Source of the DNA: Pseudarthrobacter sp. AL07
GTDB taxonomy: Bacteria > Actinomycetota > Actinomycetes > Actinomycetales > Micrococcaceae
DNA length: 64,000 nt
Reading direction: 5' to 3'
Assembly: GCF_029960665.1 (NCBI RefSeq)
Contig: NZ_JASBRB010000008.1
Span: 55,283 to 119,282, forward strand
Shown here: in pieces, positions 55,612-64,000 of the stretch
Position numbering within the stretch: the stretch's first letter is position 1
Layout: each line of letters starts with the position of its first letter
Translations under genes and position numbers: made by a program
The notes under the pieces: model-generated
Database searches by the model: none
What the model saw: the letters and a program-made list of their open reading frames with translations, nothing else
What the model was told of the DNA's origin: nothing

Positions 55612-56517
55612 GTCAACCGGCTGAGGCAGACTGCTGGTGTCATTTTCCGAAGACGCGTCTGTTGCGAATGTCCGGAGTCCTCTGCACAAGTCTCGGTGGC
55701 GCGTGCGTTCGGAGTCCGAGGAGGATCGGTACGGAAATTTCAGGCTAAGAGGTCATTCGGCGTCGCCTGAGCGGTTGATGGCTCGGTAGACGGCATGATC
55801 GTGGACGGAGCGTCCCAAGCTGAGCTTGACTTCGCGACCATTGAGGTCTTGGGCGTTCGTGGATACTCGGGCGTATCCGATGAGGACTCCGGTCATGGGG
55901 ATCCGTAGTAGACCGGCGGATTGTGGCTTCGGTGTTTTGGCGTTGTTCATGCTGGACAGCGGTATCGGCCCGGGAGGCCTTGCCAGTGGAAGGTTCGGCA
56001 AGGGCTTGGCTCTGTGTGGTCGTCGAACGGAGGACACCGCTAGAGACATCGATGCGAAGACCGCCGTCGGCTTCCAACATCGATGGTCAGGGACCAACCC
56101 GAGGCCGCTGCCATTGAACCGGTGCCCAATCGGGTAGATGGTTGTGCCACGTGTTCGCAATGACCCAGGAACGGTACTAGGATTTCGATGCAGCCCTGGG
56201 ATTGCTGGCCGAACTTCCCTGGGTATTGAAGCGGGATTTGTTTGTTGGCCTCGATGGAAACAGCGTGTCCAGACCACGTGCGACGGTGCGGACAAGCGTG
56301 GCCAACAGCCCAGGCAACCTCCCGCGCATCTTTCGTGTGTAGCAGACTCCGCGGATCTGCGGGGCGATTCCTGCCATGGGAATAATGATTCCCCATCATG
56401 CGTGCGGGGTGGATTCGCGACGATATCGTGGGTATTTCTGCCGATCTTTTCAGCCCATCCGTCCGCGGAGGGCTGGTACTCCTGCTGCCCGCCAATCCAT
56501 GCAAAGGCAATGACACC
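55612..56517. other. Gene-poor accessory stretch with recombinase remains
   Basis: About 0.9 kb in which I find only a 47-codon remnant of a serine recombinase (55753-55896, minus strand). Other open frames here have no family resemblance and poor codon character. A plus-strand stretch near 55690-55740 could encode an HTH-like fragment (VSVARAFGVRGGSV), but this is not convincing. The block separates conserved genes from the FUSC/SDR pair and looks like the scar of a former mobile element. Confidence 0.6.
55753..55896 (-). pseudogene. Internally deleted serine recombinase (resolvase family) remnant
   Basis: A 47-codon frame from ATG 55896 keeps three separated blocks of a recombinase that is normally about 190 residues. 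Residues 1-18 (MTGVLIGYARVSTNAQDL) are the N-terminal strand with the catalytic Ser. Residues 19-33 (NGREVKLSLGRSVHD) match the stretch near residues 100-115 of the family. The end (VYRAINRSG) matches the C-terminal helix-turn-helix (usually STVYRAIQRAG). All three are in one frame, implying two in-frame deletions. It cannot be an active recombinase. Family comparison is from memory. Confidence 0.7.
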
Positions 56518-57462
56518 ATGGTGATTTTTAGCCGTCCCCAACCGGGGACCCTACCGATAGCGCTCAAGCTCCTCGTGACCATCATGATTCCCTCTGTCAT
56601 CGTGAGCGTGTTCGGAGGGACCTCGGCCAGCATGGGATTCGGACTGGCCATGGGATTGGGCATGGCGGTCACTCCCGTCAGCAAGCCGCGCCAGGCAGCA
56701 CTGCTGGTGATCGTCGGTGCCGCACTTGGCGGCTTGGCGTCCTTGGCAGGTTCAACGCCCTGGGCCATCGCCGTGCTCATGTTCGTCTCTGCGATCCTCT
56801 TTGCAGCCACCAACCAGCGCTCCGCCGGACTGCTCTCGCTGACTCCGGTCATGGTGATCCTCTTTGGACCCGGTCCCATCAACCTCCCCTGGTGGTCCGC
56901 GGTGCTGTGGATCCTTGCCGGAGGGTTGGCCGGCGCCCTGATCACCCGCCTGCTCAAGTTTCAGGCTCCTACACTTCCGGTGGAAAAACGCACCGCGTGG
57001 GAGCACGGCATCGCGGTAGGCCTATTGTGTGCCGCGATCATGTACTGGGCGCTGGCCAACAACATCCCCCATGGTTACTGGGTCGCGGTGACCGTACTGA
57101 TGGCCCTGCGACCACTAGCCAATCAGCGGCGCGAGACCCTCAACGGACGCCTCATCGGCACCTTCCTGGGGGCCATTATCGCTTTGCTGGCCGTGTTGTT
57201 CCTGCCCGTCTGGGGCGCCGTCATTGTGGCTGTACTGTGCTTGTTCTTCCTGGTCTGGTATTCCATGGGCGGGGCCTACCTCATGCAGGCACTGGCCTTG
57301 ACACCGATGCTGTTGATCTTCGCTTCTCTTGGCGATATCGAGCGCGGATTCGAACTGACCATTGAGCGAGTCATTTTCACGGTCATTGGAATTGCCGCAG
57401 CAGTCTTGGTCGCCTTGTTGCTGCGACGCTGGGAATCACGGCGCGAGGCCGCATCCGGATAA
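56518..57462 (+). CDS. FUSC-type membrane protein (aromatic acid exporter-like)
   Basis: This 314-residue protein has about ten membrane segments in two blocks (about 10-165 and 180-305) with the FUSC pattern in the second half: HGIAVGLLCAAIMYWALANNIPHGYWVAVTVLMA as successive parts, then LNGRLIGTFLGAIIALLAVLFLP. FUSC/AaeB-like proteins export aromatic carboxylic acids and related toxic compounds; this one is a compact form without the long cytoplasmic domain. ATG 56518 has AAAGGC upstream. The SDR gene starts 57 bases later, likely in the same operon. Part of the gene is relatively AT-rich for this genome (57361-57420 is 50% GC), consistent with transfer. Confidence 0.8.
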   Translation: MVIFSRPQPGTLPIALKLLVTIMIPSVIVSVFGGTSASMGFGLAMGLGMAVTPVSKPRQAALLVIVGAALGGLASLAGSTPWAIAVLMFVSAILFAATNQRSAGLLSLTPVMVILFGPGPINLPWWSAVLWILAGGLAGALITRLLKFQAPTLPVEKRTAWEHGIAVGLLCAAIMYWALANNIPHGYWVAVTVLMALRPLANQRRETLNGRLIGTFLGAIIALLAVLFLPVWGAVIVAVLCLFFLVWYSMGGAYLMQALALTPMLLIFASLGDIERGFELTIERVIFTVIGIAAAVLVALLLRRWESRREAASG

Positions 57463-57519
57463 AAATCCAACACCACCCCGATTGCGACAGCAATTTTCCC
57501 CACGGAGGAGAGTGTTCAC

Positions 57520-58263
57520 ATGTTTTTTGAAAACCAAGTAGCCCTCGTCACGGCAGCCGGAGCCGGAATCGGACGTGCCATTGCCCTGCGACTGGCCGCA
57601 GATGGTGCCTCGATCATCGTCTCTGACGTCAACGACGAAGCCGGTGCCGAGACCGTGGCGCTCATTGAGGCCACCGGCGGTCGAGCGGCCTACAAGCATG
57701 CCAATGTCGCCAACGCCGAGGAGGTCAATGCGCTGGTTCCCTTCGCCATCGAGTCCTTCGGCCGTTTGGACATGGCAGTGAACAACGCCGGGGTAGGAGC
57801 CATGCCCACGCCCGTGCAGGAGATCACCGCCGCGGACTGGGACCGCACCATCAACGTCACCCTGCGCGGCACCTTCCTGGCCATGCAGTCCCAGGTCTCG
57901 CATTTCCTTGAGCAGGGACGGGGTGCCATCGTGAATATCGCCTCGCTGGCAGGCATCAGCGCCACCCCGCATTTGACCCCCTATGGTGCCGCAAAGCACG
58001 GCGTGGTTTCCTTGACCCGCAGCGTCGCCAAGGAAACCGCCGAACAAGGCATCCGCGTTAACGCCGTGGCCCCCGGTGCCATTGAAACCGCGGCGTTGGC
58101 TTCCCTGCCTACCGAGTCCAAGGCCGCCTACGCCGCTGAGATCCCGATGAAGCACCTGGGCCAACCCGAAGACATTGCCAACGCAACCGCTTTCCTCCTT
58201 TCGGATCAGGCCTCCTTCATCACCGGCGTCGTGCTGCGCGTGGACGGCGGAACCGAGGCCTGA
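57520..58263 (+). CDS. Short-chain dehydrogenase/reductase
   Basis: This 247-residue classical SDR has the cofactor motif TAAGAGIGRAIA, DVNDE at the end of beta-2 (Asp favours NAD(H)), NNAG, the catalytic Ser in NIASLAGIS, and Tyr/Lys in PYGAAKHGV. The ending GVVLRVDGGTEA is typical. Ribosome-binding site GGAGGAG. It follows the FUSC gene; together they could oxidise and export a small alcohol or aromatic compound, but this is inference from position. Substrate unknown. Confidence 0.93.
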   Translation: MFFENQVALVTAAGAGIGRAIALRLAADGASIIVSDVNDEAGAETVALIEATGGRAAYKHANVANAEEVNALVPFAIESFGRLDMAVNNAGVGAMPTPVQEITAADWDRTINVTLRGTFLAMQSQVSHFLEQGRGAIVNIASLAGISATPHLTPYGAAKHGVVSLTRSVAKETAEQGIRVNAVAPGAIETAALASLPTESKAAYAAEIPMKHLGQPEDIANATAFLLSDQASFITGVVLRVDGGTEA

Positions 58264-58392
58264 ACGTGGCACGCAGGCGCTGCGGCATTCGGGAACCCCC
58301 ATCAACGATCAGGTGTTGGAAGGCTAGAGCTCCCAGGACAGCAGCGCTCTTGTTCGGCTAATGACCCGTTGCTGATCCCTCTGGTGGACTGT

Positions 58393-59076
58393 TCAGGTGC
58401 CCAGTAGGCGGCGTTCGTGGGCGAATGCGACCAGCTGGAGCCGGGTGCGGAGTTCCAGTTTGTCCAACACGCTGCGCAGGTGAGTTTTGATGGTGGCTTC
58501 GGAGACGAACAGGCTCTCCGCCATTTCACCGTTGCTGAGGCCTTTGGCCGCGAGTAGAAAGACGTCCCGCTCCCGCACGGACAGGACGTTAAGTACGGAC
58601 AAGTCCGGACCCACAGCGGGAACGTTGCGGGCAGCATGCTCGAAGAGAGAGTGGATGGATCCTGGCGCGATGACGGAGTATCCGGAGTGGACGGTCCGGA
58701 TCGCTGCCAGCAGGAATTCCGGTTCCGCGCTCTTGAGCAGATACCCGCTCGCCCCGGCCTGCACGGCCTGGACCACGGCCTGATCTCTGTTGAAGGTCGT
58801 AAGTGCGATGATCTTTGGCTTGTCGGTGCTGGCCGCCGCGGCGTGCTGCACGATCCGCCGGGTGGCTTCAACGCCATCCATGATCGGCATCCGCAGGTCC
58901 ATCAGCATGACGTCCGGGCGCCGGTCGATTGCCAGGGTCACGGCTTCTTCCCCGTTACCGGCCTCTCCCGAGAGTTCAAAGTCCTTCTGGCTCTCTATCA
59001 GCATGCGGATACCCGCCCGGAACAAGGGCTGGTCGTCCACCAGGGCCACGGTGATGCGCGCACCGGCATCAGCCAC
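58393..59076 (-). CDS. NarL/LuxR-family response regulator
   Basis: This 227-residue protein has a receiver domain with the acidic pair Asp14/Asp15, phosphoacceptor Asp60 in LMDLRMP, Thr in ALTTF and Lys in GYLLKSAE. A LuxR-type helix-turn-helix follows at about 163-227 (LSVRERDVFLLAAKGLSNGEMAESLFVSEATIKTHL as the core blocks). It starts with GTG inside the 3' end of the kinase gene (8-base overlap), so translation is coupled. Targets are not evident in the window. Confidence 0.96.
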   Translation of the reverse strand: MADAGARITVALVDDQPLFRAGIRMLIESQKDFELSGEAGNGEEAVTLAIDRRPDVMLMDLRMPIMDGVEATRRIVQHAAAASTDKPKIIALTTFNRDQAVVQAVQAGASGYLLKSAEPEFLLAAIRTVHSGYSVIAPGSIHSLFEHAARNVPAVGPDLSVLNVLSVRERDVFLLAAKGLSNGEMAESLFVSEATIKTHLRSVLDKLELRTRLQLVAFAHERRLLGT

Positions 59077-60463
59077 AGTCGGCGGCTTCCCGTGCGGCCC
59101 CTACCGGAACGGGAAGGCCCGTTGCGGCCAGCGCCGGCTGGGCTTCCGCACCCGAAATTTCACCCAAATTTCCCCCGGCTTCGGCGCCGGCTGTATCGTC
59201 TGCTACCCTCGTCTCCCGGGTTCCATAAGGGATAAAGACCGTCACCCGGAAGTGTTCGCCGTCCGGTCCGGCCGTCAGCCAGCCACCGGCCAGATGGGCG
59301 CGTTCGCGCATGCCCGGAAGTCCCCTCCCGACCCGGGCGGTGGCCGGATTCGTAGCGCCGTCTTGTTCGGCCGGGTCAACGGCCGAGGCCACGTGCAGAG
59401 TCAGGCCCGGCCCGCTCCAGTCAAAGTGGAGCCGCACATCCGTGCCGCGCCCGCCATGTTTGAGGGCATTGGTCAGGCACTCCTGAACGATCCTGAAGAC
59501 CGCCATTTCCTGTCCGGTGGAGAGTTCCACGGGCGACCCGGACTCGCTGGGGTGGATCTTCAAACTGCCGCGCTGCATCCCTTCGATTAGTGCCGGGATG
59601 TCGCCCAGCCGCGGCTGGGGCGTCACCATGCCGTCATCGCGTACTCCTTCGATCACGCGCTGGGCATCCACAAGGGCGCTGCGGGCGGACCGGGCGATGG
59701 TGTCCAGGGCATTGAGGACGACCTTGGGCTGGTCCTTGCTCAGATAGCGGGTCCCGTCGGCCTGGGCGGCGATGACTGCGAGGGAATGGGCGAGGACATC
59801 GTGCAGATCGCGGGCGATGCGTGTCCGTTCCTGCTCCACGATGAGGTCGATCTCGGTTTCCTTCATGCTGCTCTGCGCAAGCTCCCGGGCCCGGAATAGA
59901 CTGCCCCGTTCCTGATATAGAGCGAGTAGAAGTCCGACGGCGGCGCAGGCCCCGGCGATCACCAGGAGGAGGGCTAACAGCTGCCAGCCATAGTCCTGCA
60001 TCATCCACCGGTCTCCGGCGTACGCCGGCGGATACCAGCCGACACCGTCGCCGTATCTCCACGAGAGCATCAGGAACGCCATGACAGCAGCGGCGACCAC
60101 GTTCGCGCCCCCAGTGATGAACCGCAGCCGCGGTGGAGCGGTCCACATGATGAAGCCAAGAGCGACAAAGGAACCCAAGTAGATGGCCCAGTGATTGGAA
60201 TACATAGGCGGCAGGGCATGACTCAACTGTCCGGCAAGGAGCGCAACCGTGAACCCAAGAGACACCAGGGGTTTCCAGGACGCCGTGGCAACAGCCAATG
60301 TCATCAAGGCCAGCGGCCAGTTCCCTGACCACGACAACCAGGACCCTCCCATTCTGCCTGCCTCGGCCACACACCACAGGGAGAAGAAGATGACGGCCGC
60401 CACGGGGGCTCCCCAACGCCGTACAAATTTCAGAACTGGTTCCATGCCAGTCACCATATCCAC
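59069..60463 (-). CDS. Sensor histidine kinase (HisKA_3 type), partner of the response regulator
   Basis: About 464 residues. Five or six membrane helices in the first 185 residues form a sensor with no large extracellular loop. The phosphoacceptor His is in ERTRIARDLHDVLAHSLAVI (about residue 221). The HATPase domain shows RIVQECLTNALKHGGRG and GRGLPGMRERAHLAGG. This is the NarX/DesK-like class that signals to NarL regulators. The start is uncertain: GTG 60463, ATG 60457 and ATG 60445 all lie near an AAGGG site, which suits 60463 best; the frame is open to 60523. The signal is unknown. Confidence 0.93.
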   Translation of the reverse strand: MDMVTGMEPVLKFVRRWGAPVAAVIFFSLWCVAEAGRMGGSWLSWSGNWPLALMTLAVATASWKPLVSLGFTVALLAGQLSHALPPMYSNHWAIYLGSFVALGFIMWTAPPRLRFITGGANVVAAAVMAFLMLSWRYGDGVGWYPPAYAGDRWMMQDYGWQLLALLLVIAGACAAVGLLLALYQERGSLFRARELAQSSMKETEIDLIVEQERTRIARDLHDVLAHSLAVIAAQADGTRYLSKDQPKVVLNALDTIARSARSALVDAQRVIEGVRDDGMVTPQPRLGDIPALIEGMQRGSLKIHPSESGSPVELSTGQEMAVFRIVQECLTNALKHGGRGTDVRLHFDWSGPGLTLHVASAVDPAEQDGATNPATARVGRGLPGMRERAHLAGGWLTAGPDGEHFRVTVFIPYGTRETRVADDTAGAEAGGNLGEISGAEAQPALAATGLPVPVGAAREAADCG

Positions 60464-60762
60464 GGCAATCACACCCTTCTCGCCATATCGGTGCAATCTC
60501 AACCCAAAAGCCAGATGATTCATTCTTTGAGCCAGCTTTTAGGCACCCTGCGGCCCGTGCTGACTCCGAATCACGGCATGCTCAGCGAGCGATTCGGGAC
60601 CGATAGTCGCCTTCACCCGAGAACAATTCTCAATCTTTCCCGTAGTGGGTTCCCCAAATGGGACTCACTAAGACCAGGCGTGAGTTGGTGCAGACGACTT
60701 TGGACATTCCGTGAAGCCGACTTCGGAAAATCACCGCTGAGGCAGCGTGCTGAGACAAATAG
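60464..60762. other. Intergenic region before the histidine kinase
   Basis: About 300 bases without a convincing gene on either strand. It should hold the promoter of the two-component operon and the end of the upstream kinase-like gene transcript; I see no clear hairpin with a T run. Confidence 0.5.
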
Positions 60763-62634
60763 TCAGGCCCCAGGCAGGACGTCCGTAATCCGCCACTGGC
60801 CGTCAACGGAGACCAGCACCAGCCGGAGGTTCCGGGCAGCCACCGGTGTGCCCGCCGCCACGACTGCCCCGGACGCGTCTTTCTCTTCATACGGCGACGT
60901 GGCTGACGTGACAGCAACAACCACCTGGCCGGGTGGACTGCCAGGCTGGACCTCCAGGTTCGATACGGAACTGGTGAATCCGGCCAGGACGTGGCCGGAC
61001 TTCTGGAGCCCGGCCTTGAGGCCTGCATCCGCGGCAGCGGCCGCAGATCCCGGGGCATTCACCAGATCCAGCAGCTCCAGCCGGCCGGAGCTGAAGGCCA
61101 CGGACCTCACCGCAGCCAGTCCCTGGACTGCTTGAAGCGGGTCCGCCGAGGCCAGCTGCGCCGCGGCGGCTGCCGGGACTCCTGTGGCGGCGAGCACTGG
61201 GTCCACCCCTCCGGCATCCGCACTCTCCGCCACCGCCTCTGGCCAAGCTGGCGCCCCCCACGGCCCATCCGGCCCAAAGACGCCGGCGGCCCAGATAGTG
61301 CCTGCCAGGATCGCACCCGCTCCCACTGCCAACAGCACGGTGCCCCGATTGTGCCCGGCCGTCCCTGAGCGCCCACGGCGCCGGGACGGGCCGGGGTCCA
61401 CCGATTTCGGCGACGCCACCGTCCGACGCCTCGAACCGGCGTGGGGTTCGTGATCGTGCGTGCCGGGTTCCACAGCATGCCTGCCGCGCGGTCCCGGATT
61501 GTCGACGTCGGCGGCCTGGACCGGTGCCGCCAGGCTGCCGGCCCCGGGTGCCCTGGCCACTGATTCGCGGAGCGTTGGCCCGGGAACCGCCAGCATCTCC
61601 CTTTCGTCTGCGGCCGGGAACGGAAGGGTTTGCCGCGCCCCGACCAGCCCGGACCAGCGCGACGTCGAAATCCGGCGCCGCCAGGCCTGAAGATTACGGC
61701 GGAGCGCACCACCGGGACGTTCCGGGACGCGGCGCCGTGTCAGCAGCTGCGGAATGACCGTGGCGTGGGCCGAGGACGAGAGGTCCACCGGCTGCGGCGG
61801 GGCGCTGCGGTAGACCGCCGTCGCCAGCTCAACGGCTGTGGGTCGCAGCCGCCTGTCCTCATTTAGTCCCGCCTCCAGGGCTGCGGCCAGCTCGACTGGA
61901 ACGTCAGGGAGCAGGAGGGAAAGAGGCGGACGGTCGGCGGTACGGCGTGGCGGCTGGCCCGTAAGGCAGTACCACCCCAGCGCCGCCACCGAGTAAACGT
62001 CGCGTTCCGGCTGCAGCCCGGCCCTTACGGCGTCCACGGGTGCCGGATCCATAAACCCAGCGGTTCCGAGGTCAGGCACCGCTGAAACATCACCCACCAT
62101 CCGTGCAATGCCAACGTCGGAGAGCATTGGCTTGCCATGGCCTGTAAAGAGGACGTTCCCGGGCGATACGTCACCGTGGGTGAACCCCTGGCCGTGCAGG
62201 TAGCCAAGTACCTGGGCAATAGGGGTGAGCACGGTGACCGTCTCCCCGATGGTGAGCTTCGCCCTGCTTCCGACCAGCTCTCCGAGGGAACCGCCGGGCG
62301 CGTAATCCAGCAGCAGCCCTATTGTCCCTCCGGCCGTCACTGCTGATCCGGCCGGCTCGCGAAGACGGAGGGCATCGTGGGCTTTGATGAGGTGCTGGTG
62401 GTCAAGGACAGAAAGAATACGGATTTCACGTCGGATGGCCTCCTCGGCGTCGGCCCCGGTTTCCCTGCCTTCGCCGAGGCCGGTCGCGACGCGGTGCCCG
62501 GCACCGAGACATTTCAGCGCAAACTCGCGCCCGGACCCTTCTTCCGTAACCAGCCACACCGTCGAACTTCCGCCGCGGCCCAACACGCGGCCCACCAGGA
62601 ACCCGGGAACTACGGGGGCAGTGAAATCATCCAT
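60763..62634 (-). CDS. Membrane-anchored Ser/Thr protein kinase-like protein with altered motifs
   Basis: This 623-residue protein has an N-terminal kinase domain (about 10-290) with glycine-rich loop GRGGSSTVWLV, Lys41 in FALKC, and Glu70. The catalytic loop reads HGDVSPGN (residues 153-160) instead of HRD, and the metal-binding DFG reads DVG (173-175); the catalytic Asp155, Asn160 and Asp173 remain, so activity is possible but activation-loop control by an HRD Arg is lost. A disordered basic region (about 290-425), one membrane helix (about 430-450) and an extracellular domain (about 470-623) with an Ala-rich start follow. It diverges from lipB. Confidence 0.9.
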   Translation of the reverse strand: MDDFTAPVVPGFLVGRVLGRGGSSTVWLVTEEGSGREFALKCLGAGHRVATGLGEGRETGADAEEAIRREIRILSVLDHQHLIKAHDALRLREPAGSAVTAGGTIGLLLDYAPGGSLGELVGSRAKLTIGETVTVLTPIAQVLGYLHGQGFTHGDVSPGNVLFTGHGKPMLSDVGIARMVGDVSAVPDLGTAGFMDPAPVDAVRAGLQPERDVYSVAALGWYCLTGQPPRRTADRPPLSLLLPDVPVELAAALEAGLNEDRRLRPTAVELATAVYRSAPPQPVDLSSSAHATVIPQLLTRRRVPERPGGALRRNLQAWRRRISTSRWSGLVGARQTLPFPAADEREMLAVPGPTLRESVARAPGAGSLAAPVQAADVDNPGPRGRHAVEPGTHDHEPHAGSRRRTVASPKSVDPGPSRRRGRSGTAGHNRGTVLLAVGAGAILAGTIWAAGVFGPDGPWGAPAWPEAVAESADAGGVDPVLAATGVPAAAAAQLASADPLQAVQGLAAVRSVAFSSGRLELLDLVNAPGSAAAAADAGLKAGLQKSGHVLAGFTSSVSNLEVQPGSPPGQVVVAVTSATSPYEEKDASGAVVAAGTPVAARNLRLVLVSVDGQWRITDVLPGA

Positions 62635-62769
62635 GACTCATGTCTAGCGGAATCCGGGAATGCCTGCAGAAGTTATCCACAGGCCATGGGCATCCACCGG
62701 ATCCGCCAGCGCATGAGTCAGTGCATGAGAGGTCCGACACTATAACCGGACCCCCCGCGGATCGGGGTC

Positions 62770-62775
62770 TAAGCT
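62770..62775 (+). promoter_or_regulatory. -10-like hexamer of a possible leaderless lipB promoter
   Basis: TAAGCT lies at -13 to -8 relative to the lipB ATG at 62783, which lacks a Shine-Dalgarno sequence. No clear -35. Confidence 0.35.
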
Positions 62776-62782
62776 TGACGGC

Positions 62783-63451
62783 ATGACTCTTGAGTTTTCA
62801 CAGGTGGGTCTCGCCCCGGACTTCGTTGACTACACGCGCGGCTGGGATCTGCAGCGCGGGATCCACAGCAAGGTCGTCACAGACGAGGCGCCCAGCACTG
62901 TCCTCATCCTTGAACATGCCGCTGTCTATACAGCGGGCAAGCTCACGGAAGAGCACGAGCGCCCGTTGGACGGCACGCCCGTCGTTGCGGTGGACCGCGG
63001 CGGCAAGCTGACCTGGCACGGCCCCGGCCAGCTGATCGTGTATCCGATTCTCAGGCTGAAGAACCGGTCAGGCATCCGAGACTATGTTGAGCGGCTTGAA
63101 GCGGTCATGATCGCCGTTATGGCCGACTACGGCATCAACGCTGAGCGCATAAAGGGACGGGCCGGCGTGTGGATCACCGCTGACAGCAAAGGCCCGGACC
63201 GGAAGATTGCAGCGATCGGCATCCGCGTCCTGGACGGGGTCACAATGCACGGCGTTGCCATTAACTGCAACAATGATCTGGCGCCTTATGCCCAGATCAT
63301 CGCCTGTGGCATCACCGACGCCAGCGTCACCACAATGTCCATCGAAACCGGCAGGAACATCGCCCCCGGCGATATCGCGGACCGGTTCGTGGAAGAATTT
63401 CGCAAGCATGAAGAAGCACTCGTTTCTATCCCTGAGGGAGCACTCCTGTGA
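62783..63451 (+). CDS. lipB: Octanoyl-[ACP]:protein N-octanoyltransferase
   Basis: This 222-residue enzyme moves octanoate from acyl carrier protein to lipoyl domains such as those of SucB in this window. The substrate-site block is [19 protein letters not shown] (His79). Lys141 lies in [10 protein letters not shown] and the catalytic Cys175 in IACGITDAS. The stop overlaps the lipA start (GTGA), so the two steps of lipoate synthesis are translationally coupled. Confidence 0.97.
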   Translation: MTLEFSQVGLAPDFVDYTRGWDLQRGIHSKVVTDEAPSTVLILEHAAVYTAGKLTEEHERPLDGTPVVAVDRGGKLTWHGPGQLIVYPILRLKNRSGIRDYVERLEAVMIAVMADYGINAERIKGRAGVWITADSKGPDRKIAAIGIRVLDGVTMHGVAINCNNDLAPYAQIIACGITDASVTTMSIETGRNIAPGDIADRFVEEFRKHEEALVSIPEGALL

Positions 63452-64000
63452 CACTGGCACCAGAAGGCCGGAAGCTGCTGCGCGTTGAGCAGCGTAACTC
63501 TGCAGTTCCTGTGGAGCGGAAGCCGGAGTGGATCAAGGCGAAGGTCCAGATGGGTCCGGAGTATGTCCAGCTCAAGAACCTGGTTAAGAAGGAAGGCCTG
63601 CACACGGTGTGTGAGGAGGCCGGCTGCCCGAACATTTTTGAGTGCTGGGAAGACAAGGAAGCGACGTTCCTGATTGGTGGCTCCGAATGCACCCGGCGTT
63701 GTGATTTCTGCCAGATCGATACGGGTAAGCCGTCCCCGGTGGACGTGTTTGAGCCCACGAAGGTGGCCCGCTCGGTCCTGGCCATGCAGCTGCGCTACGC
63801 CACCGTCACAGGGGTGGCCCGGGATGATCTGGCCGATGAGGGTGTGTGGCTGTATGCCGAGACGGTGCGGAAGATCCACGAGCTGAACCCGGGCACCGGC
63901 GTTGAACTGTTGATCCCTGACTTTTCCGGCAAGCCCGAGCACATCGCGGCGATCTGCGCTTCGAAGCCGGAGGTCTTCGCGCACAACGTTGAAACCGTGC
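63448..64000 (+). CDS. lipA: Lipoyl synthase, N-terminal part (runs off the window)
   Basis: 184 residues of a radical-SAM enzyme that inserts two sulfurs into octanoyl-protein. The auxiliary [4Fe-4S] cluster ligands are Cys55, Cys60 and Cys66 ([13 protein letters not shown]), and the radical-SAM cluster ligands are Cys81, Cys85 and Cys88 (CTRRCDFC). It starts with GTG overlapping the lipB stop and continues past position 64000 without interruption. Confidence 0.97.
   Translation, partial: MTLAPEGRKLLRVEQRNSAVPVERKPEWIKAKVQMGPEYVQLKNLVKKEGLHTVCEEAGCPNIFECWEDKEATFLIGGSECTRRCDFCQIDTGKPSPVDVFEPTKVARSVLAMQLRYATVTGVARDDLADEGVWLYAETVRKIHELNPGTGVELLIPDFSGKPEHIAAICASKPEVFAHNVETV

Noticed and set aside
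55901..56541. Minus-strand open frame continuing upstream of the recombinase fragment
   Set aside because: Upstream residues lack any family resemblance; only the 47 codons from ATG 55896 match recombinases.

Overview
The window looks like chromosome from a high-GC actinobacterium of the Micrococcaceae (Arthrobacter/Pseudarthrobacter type). The evidence is a mycothione reductase, many GTG and TTG starts, the actinobacterial FtsZ regulator SepH, and a set of protein families largely confined to Actinobacteria (DUF3159, DUF3710, DUF3093, DUF4192, DUF5998, DUF7455, a PAC2 protein). From memory, the gene order around 11-19 kb (TrmA-type methyltransferase, APC permease, two TrkA proteins, DUF3159, OB-fold protein, DUF3710, dut, DUF3093) matches the Rv2689c-Rv2698 region of Mycobacterium tuberculosis, so most of the window is conserved core. 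No rRNA, tRNA, CRISPR array or intact insertion sequence was seen.

Layout: 0-1.1 kb is the end of an ECF-type vitamin/nucleoside transporter. 1.4-2.8 kb is mtr. 2.85-8.0 kb is a tightly packed minus-strand run (dxs, DUF402, an unknown 186-residue protein, an aldo/keto reductase, a nucleoside hydrolase). 8.2-11 kb is acnA. 11-16 kb is an RNA methyltransferase and a KimA-like potassium permease, divergent from two TrkA-type K+ regulators. 16-20.6 kb holds DUF3159, OB-fold, DUF3710, dut, DUF3093 and sepH. 20.6-25.3 kb holds a phosphodiesterase, DUF5998 and a Pat-like protein acetyltransferase. parC (25.4 kb) and parE (36.5 kb) flank the cytochrome bd cluster cydA-cydB-cydDC and a blaI/M56-peptidase pair. 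38.8-44.5 kb holds DUF7455, sigA, DUF4192, an MFS permease and PAC2. 44.8-49.9 kb holds pepA, lpdA and sucB. 50-55.6 kb holds a small membrane protein, OsmC, a tricorn protease and an epimerase. 55.6-58.3 kb looks accessory: a 0.9 kb gene-poor stretch with the remains of a serine recombinase, then an FUSC-type membrane protein and an SDR dehydrogenase. 58.4-64 kb holds a two-component system, a Ser/Thr kinase-like membrane protein, and lipB-lipA, cut by the window edge.

The most interesting signal is a BlaI-type regulatory circuit. Three 17-bp palindromes of the form TTCTAC-N5-GTAGAA lie between the divergent cydA and blaI genes. A fourth, with one changed base, sits 15 kb away just upstream of a small unknown membrane protein, where it overlaps the expected -35 region of what looks like a leaderless promoter. 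This suggests that a BlaI repressor and an M56 protease without a penicillin-sensing domain control the cytochrome bd oxidase and a new respiratory or membrane component, rather than beta-lactam resistance. Functionally the core ties together respiration (cyd), the TCA cycle and 2-oxo acid dehydrogenases (acnA, lpdA, sucB) and the lipoate supply for them (lipB, lipA).
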